A stretch of DNA of 32,296 nt from a virus. The translations under genes were made by a program, and so were the position numbers. Positions 23,477 to 29,569 of this stretch are shown here, piece after piece. The notes under the pieces were generated by a model, which saw only the letters and a list, made by a program, of their open reading frames with translations, did no database searches and was not told the origin of the DNA. The DNA lies in the IMG/VR virus record IMGVR_UViG_3300009705_000065, positions 1 through 32,296 of that record, one strand, 5' to 3'. Numbering within the stretch: position 1 is the first letter of the stretch; every line of letters starts with the position of its first letter.

Positions 23477-24106
23477 TCACCTCTTTTCATTATATTTTTG
23501 GTATTGGTTGCCTTTGATTAGGTTATCTTCAGCCCATAGCGGTTGTAAATTGCTTAATGCCCAACACTCCATGAATTGCTCATCCCCGTATTCGTTAATA
23601 ATGTATTTAGACTTAGGCTTAATGTGGTCTATATGCCAATCACCGTAATTACCCCAATCCATACCATACCAGAAATTCATTTCTAAGTGCTTAACTAATT
23701 GTTCAGGGGTGTAATCTATGCTGTACCAGAAGGAGTTTGTCTTCTCCAGGTTTAATCTTTTACAAAACTGATATACTTGTGTACTTATTCTATCTTGAAT
23801 TAGAAATGCTTTGTCTTCTTTTCTTTTACGAGCAATATAAATTCTTTTCTGCTCTCTATACCTTTCTGGATGATTCTCTCTATACTCTCTACATCTAGTA
23901 GCATTATCTTTCCTAAAGTATTTATTGTTCTTATTGTATTTCTTTTGGAATGCTCTATGACATAACTTACACTTACTCATATAAAATATAGTTTCCTTAC
24001 CTTTTCGTTTGTATGAGTAGTAATCGTTCTGCTTTTTAGAGTGTAAGCAGAAATTGCATTGTTTAGTTTCTAGGTATTTGGGTGAGTCTATCTTTAATTT
24101 TACCAT
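23477..24106 (-). CDS. HNH endonuclease with N-terminal zinc fingers (209 aa)
   Basis: N-terminal CNFCLHSKKQNDYYSYKRK and CKLCHRAFQKKY are two CxxC units typical of phage HNH homing-type enzymes. A basic helical linker follows, then the catalytic region DWHIDHIKPKS ... CWALSNLQPLWAEDN with the HNH residues (HIDH, N, N in SNLQPL and EDNLIKGN). It probably cuts DNA site-specifically and spreads as a free-standing mobile gene. It sits between nucleotide-metabolism genes and the tRNAs, and overlaps the upstream gene by 44 bases, consistent with insertion. Earlier in-frame ATGs exist but lie further into that gene. Confidence 0.8.
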   Translation of the reverse strand: MVKLKIDSPKYLETKQCNFCLHSKKQNDYYSYKRKGKETIFYMSKCKLCHRAFQKKYNKNNKYFRKDNATRCREYRENHPERYREQKRIYIARKRKEDKAFLIQDRISTQVYQFCKRLNLEKTNSFWYSIDYTPEQLVKHLEMNFWYGMDWGNYGDWHIDHIKPKSKYIINEYGDEQFMECWALSNLQPLWAEDNLIKGNQYQKYNEKR

Positions 24107-24296
24107 AACAATCATCACACACCACCGCCCACTTAGAATTAACAGTTGCACTACCATTATTTCCGCTAATTATACTCATGTCACAATGAGCAGAACCATA
24201 ATGAGCATATAATAATATATCTACTGCTTTTTTTAAGTTGCCCTCAAAGGGTTCTTTCATCATTTTAGTTTTCTTGTCACATCTTATACATTGCAT
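24063..24296 (-). CDS. Small zinc protein (77 aa)
   Basis: Begins MQCIRCDKKTKMMKEP, with a second pair VVCDDCYGKI near residue 60 and SAHCDMS between, so a four-Cys zinc site with a long middle loop. GAGGAGGAAATTAAAATG gives a strong ribosome site just after the tRNA genes. Its 3' end is overlapped by the HNH gene. Function unknown. Confidence 0.6.
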   Translation of the reverse strand: MQCIRCDKKTKMMKEPFEGNLKKAVDILLYAHYGSAHCDMSIISGNNGSATVNSKWAVVCDDCYGKIKDRLTQIPRN

Positions 24297-24324
24297 TTTA
24301 ATTTCCTCCTCTTGTAATAAATAA

Positions 24325-24399
24325 TGGCGGGCTTATCGGGAGTTGAACCCGAATCCTCGGCTTAGAAGGCCAAGATGCTATCCATTACACCATAAGCCC
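24325..24399 (-). tRNA. tRNA-Arg (anticodon UCU)
   Basis: Acceptor stem GGGCTTA/TAAGCCC, D arm with GTGT/GCAT (one G-U pair), anticodon stem TTGGC/GCCGA with loop CTTCTAA (anticodon TCT), T arm TCGGG-TTCAACT-CCCGA. G73 is followed by an encoded CCA (24325-24327). It reads AGA, a common codon in these AT-rich genes, so it probably supplements the host. Confidence 0.93.
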
Positions 24400-24411
24400 A
24401 TTGAATATAAG

Positions 24412-24493
24412 TGCTGAATGTAGGATTTGAACCTACGAAACATTATGTAGTGGAACTTAAGCCCACCGCCTTTGACCACTTGGCTAATTCAGC
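24412..24493 (-). tRNA. tRNA-Leu (anticodon UAA)
   Basis: Acceptor GCTGAAT/ATTCAGC with A73, anticodon stem GTGGG/TCCAC around CTTAAGT (anticodon TAA), a long type II variable arm (ACAT-A-ATGT hairpin) as required for tRNA-Leu, and T arm GTAGG-TTCAAAT-CCTAC. CCA is not encoded. It reads UUA, another AT-rich codon used heavily here. Confidence 0.93.
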
Positions 24494-24504
24494 ATGTTAT
24501 TTGT

Positions 24505-24840
24505 TTAACTATCTAATTGATAGTCAGATATATCTAAGCCATATGCTGTAGCATAAGAGCAAAGTGTATCTAGGTCTTCTTTTATTATTAACTTGTCATC
24601 TTTTTTCATACTCGGTATCATAAGAAGAAACTCGTGTAGCATTATCTTCTTTACTTTACTTGCATCTTCACCTAAATCTGTACCTTGTTCAAAGTGATAA
24701 AGGAATGTTGCTATGATACCTGTTTCTTTTTCCCTTTTAACAAAGGCTGCTTCTTCTTTACTCATTAACCTGAATGTTTTCCATACTTGAGGAATTGTTC
24801 TACATAAATTGTAGAAATCTTTTATAAACCTCTTAAACAT
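24505..24840 (-). CDS. Unknown helical protein (111 aa)
   Basis: Start placed at MFKRFIKDFYNLCRTIPQ, where AGGATGGATG lies upstream in the end of the previous gene; a longer frame is open, but its extra part lies inside that gene and has no ribosome site. Mainly helical, with an amphipathic start and an acidic end (GLDISDYQLDS). Ends eleven bases before the tRNA-Leu gene. Family not recognised. Confidence 0.65.
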   Translation of the reverse strand: MFKRFIKDFYNLCRTIPQVWKTFRLMSKEEAAFVKREKETGIIATFLYHFEQGTDLGEDASKVKKIMLHEFLLMIPSMKKDDKLIIKEDLDTLCSYATAYGLDISDYQLDS

Positions 24841-25153
24841 TTTCATCCATCCTTTTGAAATAATAAAACGCATCTTTAGCCTTGTTGAATTGTGCTGATT
24901 CTCCCATTGTTCTGTGATAATGAATATTATTAGATACCCACCTACTAAGTTGATAGGTTTTACCTTCACCATTTTGAGCGAGGAAAGATTCTGATGTAAG
25001 TAATTCCTCTAACTGTTCTAATGGTGCTTTGATAGGAAATTTCTTATGATAAAACGGGTGACTGTATGTTCCTATTCTACTTGAAGTAGTAAACTCCATA
25101 AGTTTTACTATTCCAATCAAATCCTCTATTTCATTAAACCTTCGCCATAACAT
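24833..25153 (-). CDS. Unknown protein (106 aa)
   Basis: Begins MLWRRFNEIEDLIGIVKLM and contains YHKKFPIKAPLEQLEEL and LSRWVSNNIHYHRTMG. It has no Cys pair or nucleotide motif. GAGGAA precedes the ATG. It is separated from the Ubl gene upstream by a hairpin with a T-run, so it probably heads its own transcript or depends on read-through. Confidence 0.65.
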   Translation of the reverse strand: MLWRRFNEIEDLIGIVKLMEFTTSSRIGTYSHPFYHKKFPIKAPLEQLEELLTSESFLAQNGEGKTYQLSRWVSNNIHYHRTMGESAQFNKAKDAFYYFKRMDENV

Positions 25154-25167
25154 AATTATTCCTCAAT

Positions 25168-25199
25168 AAAAAAATCCCATTTTGATAAAGGAGATGGGA
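25168..25199 (-). terminator. Hairpin plus T-run terminator after the Ubl operon
   Basis: On the minus strand TCCCAT pairs with ATGGGA around a 13-base loop and is followed at once by seven T. This is a bacterial-style intrinsic terminator shape; archaeal polymerase can stop at the T-run alone. The 90 bases between it and the Ubl stop (25200-25290) hold no gene or tRNA that I can see. Confidence 0.6.
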
Positions 25200-25290
25200 A
25201 ACTCCTATGGGGTTGAGTATTTTACGGAGATATTCAAACTCCATATGCCAAGTTGCATACTAACTAAAGAGACTTAAGCAATTACCCTAA

Positions 25291-25497
25291 TCAGGCTTTG
25301 CCACCGACAATTGCATGTGTCAATACCACATCTTCTACATTGTTAAAATCAATGTTTGGTAGTTCTTCTCTCGTTACTAATTCTCCATCAATGTACGCCC
25401 AATGTGTAGGATGTTCAATGATTTGGTCTAATGCTTCACTTGCACTAAGAGTTAGTTCGGTATGCCCTGTTTCATTTAAAATTGTTATCTTTACCAT
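25291..25497 (-). CDS. Ubiquitin-like protein with C-terminal di-glycine (68 aa)
   Basis: Reads as a beta-grasp domain: first strands MVKITILNETGHTELTLS form a hairpin, helix ASEALDQIIEHP, strand HWAYIDGELVTREEL, and last strand EDVVLTHAIVGG. The C-terminus is GGKA: Gly65-Gly66 as in ubiquitin, SAMP and ThiS-type proteins, with two extra residues that a protease would remove. It is therefore a candidate substrate of the E1-like enzyme (16495-17052) and JAMM protease (14745-15251). AAGGTGATG precedes the ATG. It lies after the 106-aa gene at 25509-25829 in a short unit with its own control region and terminator. ThiS/MoaD-like sulfur carrier is the alternative. Confidence 0.75.
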   Translation of the reverse strand: MVKITILNETGHTELTLSASEALDQIIEHPTHWAYIDGELVTREELPNIDFNNVEDVVLTHAIVGGKA

Positions 25498-25508
25498 ATT
25501 TCATCACC

Positions 25509-25829
25509 TTATTCTGTTGTTTCTTCATTCTCTAGTAGAGGAGAACCATCTGTATTCAAACTTCCACCATTAACAATATGCTTTACAATTGCTTTCTCTA
25601 GTTTGGTTGTTGTAGACTTAACTCTTTTATCGCTAATGACATTCAAAGTATGAAGGGTGCTAACTGTTAAGTTAACATATCCCTTAGCAACTTCAAACAA
25701 CTGCTTTTGTTCATCATCTAGATAAACTCCACCTGTCGCTCTTGCCATGATTCTTCGCAATTCAAAGTTTGTCATGATTCCTAGTTCTACTTGTTCTTTC
25801 AAATTATTTTCTAACGCATTTATATCCAT
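25509..25829 (-). CDS. Unknown protein upstream of the Ubl gene (106 aa)
   Basis: Begins MDINALENNLKEQVELG, mostly helical, with NFELRRIMARATGGVYL and a basic second half (DKRVKSTTTKLEKAIVKH), ending in acidic ENEETTE. It shares a two-gene unit with the ubiquitin-like protein (11-base gap), so it could be its target, carrier or regulator; this is inferred from position only. AGGAAGTGA precedes the ATG. Confidence 0.7.
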   Translation of the reverse strand: MDINALENNLKEQVELGIMTNFELRRIMARATGGVYLDDEQKQLFEVAKGYVNLTVSTLHTLNVISDKRVKSTTTKLEKAIVKHIVNGGSLNTDGSPLLENEETTE

Positions 25830-25897
25830 TCTTTTTCACTTCCTGTTTTTTTTATTGAACCTCTTTAGGGCGTGTTCCTTTCCACAGTTTACCATAA

Positions 25898-25970
25898 GGT
25901 AGATAGCATATAAACTATGCTACCACTCAACTATTTATTTTAAATAGTATAATGTGTCATATATTGACAC
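25898..25970. promoter_or_regulatory. Cluster of three palindromes before the Ubl operon
   Basis: Three perfect inverted repeats lie side by side: TAGCATA/TATGCTA (25904-25922, within a longer imperfect GGTAGA...CC arm from 25898), ACTATTTA/TAAATAGT (25930-25948) and GTGTCA/TGACAC (25954-25970). They fill the 164-base gap between the 33-aa gene and the 106-aa gene that opens the Ubl unit. Operators or RNA hairpins controlling this unit are likely. Confidence 0.5.
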
Positions 25971-25993
25971 TACTCTAACTCAATTTGTTATAC

Positions 25994-26095
25994 CTAATCG
26001 TCATCTTCATCTTCATCTTCTTCAGTCGCATTAGCAATAGCCGCAGATGAAACTAATGCTGTCATCATAGCCATTGTCCAATATTTTTTAGCCAT
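25994..26095 (-). CDS. Tiny protein with signal-peptide-like start and acidic end (33 aa)
   Basis: MAKKYWTMAMMTALVSSAAI gives a basic start and a hydrophobic core, then ANA suits signal peptidase, then ten residues TEEDEDEDDD, all acidic but the Thr. AGGAT precedes the ATG. It may be exported and leave a short acidic peptide, or stay as a membrane anchor. I know of no family with this layout. Confidence 0.5.
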   Translation of the reverse strand: MAKKYWTMAMMTALVSSAAIANATEEDEDEDDD

Positions 26096-26096
26096 C

Positions 26097-26324
26097 TTAA
26101 ATCCTGCCCCATATCAGAACTTTGTATGTGCTTCCGGATATACTCTTTACCCTTTCTTCACCGACTTTAACGAATTGTTTATTCTTTGCTAGAACATTAC
26201 CTAATGCTCTAGTGTTAATTCCCATATTAGTATTAATATTTAAATAATCTTTAATCTGTAATGTATTCATTTCGCCCTCTCCTAATTTATCATATATCAT
26301 TTTCATCGCTCTCATGTGTTTCAT
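26097..26324 (-). CDS. Small winged-helix-like protein (75 aa)
   Basis: Start at MKHMRAMKMIYDKLGEG, preceded by AGGTGA; an upstream in-frame GTG is less likely. EMNTLQIKDYLN, then TRALGNVLAKNKQFVKVG, then STYKVLIWGR fits a helix-turn-helix followed by a wing, as in small phage regulators. It could bind the palindromes further downstream, but that is a guess. Confidence 0.6.
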   Translation of the reverse strand: MKHMRAMKMIYDKLGEGEMNTLQIKDYLNINTNMGINTRALGNVLAKNKQFVKVGEERVKSISGSTYKVLIWGRI

Positions 26325-26329
26325 CAATC

Positions 26330-26599
26330 TCACCTATTCTTATTCCAGATGCGTATCTCCATAATAGTATCAACATCATCTATTACACCTTGTAGTTCAT
26401 TAGCAATATTGTTATGCGCCCAATCAATAAATTGTTGGTTCACATTCTCTTTATTACTAAACAGTATTTTATCCTTTGGCAAGTCAGCACCCATTGTGCT
26501 AAGTGTATATTTGAAGCCGTAATCCTTGTCAAGAATATAGATTAAATCTAGTTTAGTGCTAGTTATCTCTACTATCTTACTACTTATTAAGTTAGTCAT
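26330..26599 (-). CDS. Unknown small protein (89 aa)
   Basis: Begins MTNLISSKIVEITSTKLDL; strands (LIYILDKDYGFKYTLS) precede helices (NQQFIDWAHNNIANELQG). AAGGAGAGG precedes the ATG and its end overlaps nothing but lies close to the next gene. No motif recognised. Confidence 0.65.
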   Translation of the reverse strand: MTNLISSKIVEITSTKLDLIYILDKDYGFKYTLSTMGADLPKDKILFSNKENVNQQFIDWAHNNIANELQGVIDDVDTIMEIRIWNKNR

Positions 26600-26985
26600 A
26601 AGTTTCCTCTCCTTGTATGTTCTCTTGCTTGTCTACGGGTTGAACCACTACCATTAAAATTATTATTAAATCTATAATTATTATCTGCTTCAGTAGGCAT
26701 CCCTTTATGGTTTAACCTAATGGCTCTTAAAACTTTAGAATCATGCTTTGGTAGTGCATATTTCTTTTCTAAAGACAGTTTAAGTTTCTCTATTCTAATT
26801 TCAAGCCGACTAATCTTATTGAGAGTAGCATCTTTACGCTTAATCAGTCCGGCATTACCTAAAGGTACACCATAGTTAGCAATGTCTTTTTGTTCTTTAG
26901 TCTGTATATCCTCAAGTCTAACTATTAACTCTAGTTTAAGTATATCCATCTCATCATTCAACGCTTTCATCTTTTGGTTTATCAT
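26596..26985 (-). CDS. Coiled-coil protein with basic tail (129 aa)
   Basis: Begins MINQKMKALNDEMDILKLEL; a first coiled coil, a loop YGVPLGNAGLIKRKD, a second coiled coil (ISRLEIRIEKLKLSLEKKY) and a disordered basic end (GSGSTRRQAREHTRRGNL). The tail suggests nucleic-acid contact. AGGGAACAAT precedes the ATG, inside the end of the upstream gene. Function unknown. Confidence 0.65.
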   Translation of the reverse strand: MINQKMKALNDEMDILKLELIVRLEDIQTKEQKDIANYGVPLGNAGLIKRKDATLNKISRLEIRIEKLKLSLEKKYALPKHDSKVLRAIRLNHKGMPTEADNNYRFNNNFNGSGSTRRQAREHTRRGNL

Positions 26986-27118
26986 ATTGTTCCCTCATTT
27001 CTATAGCAACTTGTTTGGCTTGCTCCCAATTAGATATTTTAGTATTCATGAATAAGACCCACGCTACCATATCAATAGCGTGGTTGTTTTTAAACATCTT
27101 ATTTATCCTGTCCTCCAT
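26954..27118 (-). CDS. Small unknown protein (54 aa)
   Basis: Begins MEDRINKMFKNNHAIDMVAW and ends KPKDESVE. GAGGGATTAAAAATG is a good ribosome site just after the Nmad1-like gene stop. It overlaps the coiled-coil gene by 32 bases. Helical with two Trp; no family recognised. Confidence 0.6.
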   Translation of the reverse strand: MEDRINKMFKNNHAIDMVAWVLFMNTKISNWEQAKQVAIEMREQYDKPKDESVE

Positions 27119-27120
27119 TT

Positions 27121-27384
27121 TTAATCCCTCATACTCATTAGTAATAATACTAGATAACCTATCAAGTCTTTGATGACATCTTCATCAGTCTCAATAGAAT
27201 CATCGCCCTGCATAAGTCTATTTAACTTATCATCAATTCGGACTCTAATTAATTCTTCAGCCGAACCATTAGCAAATATACGCTTAGGTTCTAATGCCGA
27301 ATTACCATATTGTTCATTCTTCTGAAGAAGTAATTCCTGTACTTCTGCAATTGTCTCCTTTATCTTATCTTGCGTCTTTGTCAT
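27121..27384 (-). CDS. DUF1599/Nmad1-like phage protein (MazG-like helical fold)
   Basis: The 87-aa protein has the family pattern: LLLQKNEQYGNSALEPKRIF, then EELIRVRIDDKLNRLM, then EDVIKDLIGYLVLLL. DUF1599 has been named 'nucleotide modification associated domain 1' because members occur in phage gene sets for modified DNA bases; an all-helical MazG-like NTP pyrophosphatase fold is likely. The E/K/D positions needed for metal are present, but I cannot assign a substrate. AAGGTGATG precedes the ATG. It is the last gene before the large non-coding region. Confidence 0.65.
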   Translation of the reverse strand: MTKTQDKIKETIAEVQELLLQKNEQYGNSALEPKRIFANGSAEELIRVRIDDKLNRLMQGDDSIETDEDVIKDLIGYLVLLLMSMRD

Positions 27385-27475
27385 TACATCACCTTTTTTA
27401 ATTCTAAATCTTGAAAAAACTCTTACTAACTGTACTTTTTCTTAACATACGAAGGAATCTTCTTCCATTAAAAAA

Positions 27476-27827
27476 CTAATACAAATTGTAGGCTATTCCC
27501 ATTATCCCATCATACATATTGTATGAGATAACATAATGTCACATTACGATAGCACTATCTAATACATATTGTATATTTTCCCACTTATCCGGTTTTCCCA
27601 CACAAGACCCCTACATATATACATATTAAGTCATACATATTGATACGCATATATAGAGAAAGAGTAAGAAAGGAAAGGGAAAAGGGGAAAAGATAAGAAG
27701 TAATACAATATAACAACTAATATTGTTATATCTAATACAAAATGTTTTCTCCCCTTCATGGGAAATCGTGGGAAATCCCATCACAAATAATAACTAATAC
27801 AAAATGAGCGACTATTTAATACAGTTA
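27476..27827. repeat. Iteron-like TAATACAWATTG repeats (about eight copies)
   Basis: Copies or near copies begin near 27476, 27509, 27559, 27630, 27700, 27732, 27794 and 27816. The best forms are CTAATACAAATTG, CTAATACATATTGTAT and CTAATACAAAATG; two include the palindrome ATACATATTGTAT. All have the same orientation. Spacing is irregular (about 20-70 bases). Confidence 0.6.
27708..27731. repeat. Perfect 9-bp inverted repeat
   Basis: ATATAACAA and TTGTTATAT around CTAATA. It sits among the iterons, directly after the purine tract and before another repeat copy, as a possible initiator-binding dyad. Confidence 0.6.
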
Positions 27828-27992
27828 AAGATATTACTATTTGTGCCCTAATAATAAGTAATAAATTATAAGAGTTAAATTGATATAACAAGTAGTTATG
27901 TTATGCGAGTTAGTTATGTTTTATATATTGATTAGGTTATGCTTACATATGAAAGGCATATTGCTAACTTTATTGCTACTCCCTTTTTGAAG

Positions 27993-28050
27993 TGGCGATG
28001 TAGGCATGGCCGACCCCCTTATAAGGCCGACCCAGCGACCCAAAACCGCC
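27993..28050. other. GC-rich island with CGACCC repeats
   Basis: Very GC-rich for this window. It holds GGCCGACCC twice (28008-28016, 28025-28033), a third CGACCC (28036-28041) and the palindrome CCTTATAAGG (28017-28026) between the first two. Such islands beside AT-rich iterons are seen at some origins; no protein fits here. Confidence 0.5.
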
Positions 28051-28085
28051 TTATAGAGTTGAATAAACGCGTTTTTTCTCAAGTT

Positions 28086-28101
28086 AGAACCATATGGTTC
28101 T
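28086..28101. promoter_or_regulatory. 16-bp perfect palindrome (copy D)
   Basis: AGAACCATATGGTTCT, the most complete core of the repeated ACCATATGGT element. A GAACCTT box lies about 20 bases to the right, as in copy C. It lies in the non-coding region. A dimeric protein binding site is likely. Confidence 0.6.
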
Positions 28102-28192
28102 TCACTAATGAATGAACCTTGGGTTACTTTAGGAGGGAATACAATGTACGATGATGAAGATTAAGTAAACATAAATGTTTGGAATTTGAGTT

Positions 28193-28221
28193 GTATACCC
28201 TCCTGCAACCATATGGTATAC
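28193..28221. promoter_or_regulatory. ACCATATGGT palindrome inside a GTATACC inverted repeat (copy E)
   Basis: The core at 28208-28217 lies at one end of an inverted repeat GTATACC ... GGTATAC. An ACTTTG box follows about 15 bases to the right. It lies some 140 bases past the 3' end of the gene at 28355-28930 on the minus strand. Confidence 0.5.
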
Positions 28222-28354
28222 TATTTCATAACTTTGTGATACAGTAAATAGATATACCTTGGATTCTTGTTAAATATCGGCCAAAGCCAAGCAGTTTTTA
28301 TAATCGTGCTTAGGATTATGACTCGTTGGAGGATTTGACCCTCAATCTTCTTCT

Positions 28355-28930
28355 TCAGTCCTCAATTTTCGTCACCACAGGTTGAGGGTAGTCAATTGCC
28401 ATTGTGAGAAGCCCATTTTCAGTGCCATCCCATTTGTCCTCGTCAAACATCTTCTTGAGCATTGATATTCGACCATCAGCCCATGCGGTTGCCCTGTCAA
28501 TTGAATTATTGAAGCGTGTGCGGGTTTCAATTTTCTCATCTTTACCATTTACTTTTTCAGTCTTGTTTGACCGGCGGAACTCCACAAGTGAAGTGTATTT
28601 GCCATGTGCTGGAGTGCGTTCAATCACTAAACCGGCGTGAACCAATTCTAAAACATCTTGAACTTCTTGTGGGTAATTGCTGTTGCCACCTGTGCCTCCA
28701 ATTGGAGTTCCGGCGACATCCCGACATTCAGCGAGCATAGAAGCCCATGCTTTTGGCCTCTTCTCAAAGTTCTTGTTGCCTCTCTTGATATTCAATTTCA
28801 ATTGTTCAATTGTATCTTCAAGATTCTCATCTTTCTTGTTCAATTTAATCCATGTTTGAAGAAGTTCTACCTTCTCCGCCCATTTTGCGTCTGTCCATTT
28901 GTTATCTGTTGTCTCCTTATCATTGGTCAT
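28355..28930 (-). CDS. Member of a local paralogous family (191 aa), function unknown
   Basis: Begins MTNDKETTDNKWTDAKW. The region VELLQTWIKLNKK, then QLKLNIKRGNK and KAWASMLAECRD, aligns with the protein at 31239-31829 (KVQTWIKEHRP, IIKMNIKRGGK, KYWSSILLEGRN). The C-terminal ADGRISMLKKMFDEDKWDG also matches it and the partial gene at 32015. The GC content is clearly higher than in most neighbours (about 47% in one 60-base sample), which may indicate separate origin. CGGTGAT precedes the ATG, and a nested palindrome (28968-29016) lies 38 bases upstream. Helical and charged; no known motif. Confidence 0.75.
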   Translation of the reverse strand: MTNDKETTDNKWTDAKWAEKVELLQTWIKLNKKDENLEDTIEQLKLNIKRGNKNFEKRPKAWASMLAECRDVAGTPIGGTGGNSNYPQEVQDVLELVHAGLVIERTPAHGKYTSLVEFRRSNKTEKVNGKDEKIETRTRFNNSIDRATAWADGRISMLKKMFDEDKWDGTENGLLTMAIDYPQPVVTKIED

Positions 28931-28967
28931 TGTTAATCACCGTATTAGGGGTGTTTTCATAGTATGT

Positions 28968-29016
28968 AAGGTTCTGACCACAAAGTTAGAACCATATGGT
29001 AATGCTTTGCAGAACC
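28968..29016. promoter_or_regulatory. Nested palindromic element (copy A)
   Basis: Symmetrical layout: GGTTCTG (28970) - CAAAG (28981) - ACCATATGGT (28991-29000) - CTTTG (29005) - CAGAACC (29010). It lies 38 bases before the gene at 28355-28930. It shares order and outer boxes (AAGGT ... CCCTATAAG) with copy B. It could be an operator, an RNA hairpin in the leader, or a short mobile palindrome. Confidence 0.65.
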
Positions 29017-29140
29017 CTATAAGTTCATAAATCCTCATATAAAAGAGTAGTTTTAATTCATACTCAGGAATACCAAAACAAATCATCTGCCCAAGAAGTG
29101 AGAATATGAAAAACGCATATTGAACAGATTAATTGTTGGA

Positions 29141-29569
29141 TTAATATATAGTGAAAGAACCTTCTTTAAGAAACACTACAAACTCTTTTACATATGCTAT
29201 ACTATCTACATTAGAGAAATAGTCTCTTAATACATCTGCATCTTTGTTCCAAATATCTTGTCTTAATTGCTTATGTGCATCAGTCCTTAGCGAAGACCGT
29301 TCTTTACCATCATGTGTTAAATCCTTTAATGCTGCTTCTAATGCAATAGCCCAATTCATAGAATCTTCAGCACATACAGTTTGTCCATCATTACTATCAT
29401 ACCATGCTTCGGACTCTTCATATGAATTACCATCTTCATCATACCATGCTTCAATGATTGTTCCCATTGGTTCCCAGCCATATATTTCTGCTAAGAATCT
29501 AATAGGGGGAAAGCCCCATATGTTCCACCTAAAATAGTTATCATTACAGTTATTTAAATCAAATCCCAT
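29141..29569 (-). CDS. Unknown acidic protein (142 aa)
   Basis: Start at MGFDLNNCNDNYFRWNIWGF, with GAGAGG upstream; an ATG five codons earlier is less likely. Rich in Trp and Tyr (NIWGFPPIRFLAEIYGW, IIEAWYDEDGNSY), then helical (MNWAIALEAALKDL). No motif known to me. Its stop is followed by about 125 bases with no gene before palindrome copy A. Confidence 0.7.
   Translation of the reverse strand: MGFDLNNCNDNYFRWNIWGFPPIRFLAEIYGWEPMGTIIEAWYDEDGNSYEESEAWYDSNDGQTVCAEDSMNWAIALEAALKDLTHDGKERSSLRTDAHKQLRQDIWNKDADVLRDYFSNVDSIAYVKEFVVFLKEGSFTIY

Larger units (their letters stand above)
27385..28354. other. 970-base non-coding region, candidate replication origin
   Basis: The longest stretch without a credible gene. 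It contains repeated TAATACAWATTG elements (27476-27827), a 46-base purine tract on the plus strand (27655-27700), a perfect inverted repeat (27708-27731), a TGGGAAATC direct repeat (27759-27777), a GC-rich island with CGACCC repeats (27993-28050) and two ACCATATGGT palindromes (28086-28101, 28208-28217). Iterons, a likely unwinding tract and dyads together suggest an origin; a long promoter region is the alternative. Confidence 0.45.

Noticed and set aside
25200-25290. Possible tRNA or structured RNA after the Ubl gene
   Set aside because: It has short GGAG/CTCC pairing but no T-loop, anticodon arm or acceptor stem; treated as 3' leader of a terminator.
28144-28164. Six-codon plus-strand ORF (MYDDED) after a perfect AGGAGG
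   Set aside because: The ribosome site is strong, but the peptide is too short to support and it would be the only plus-strand gene. It may be chance in the palindrome region.
27385-28354. CRISPR array
   Set aside because: Repeats are only 12-16 bases with irregular spacing from about 20 to 70 bases and no constant spacer length; iterons fit better.
28937-29038. 33-codon minus-strand ORF running through palindrome copy A
   Set aside because: The same frame is broken by stops in copy B, so the shared sequence is kept as DNA or RNA structure, not as protein.
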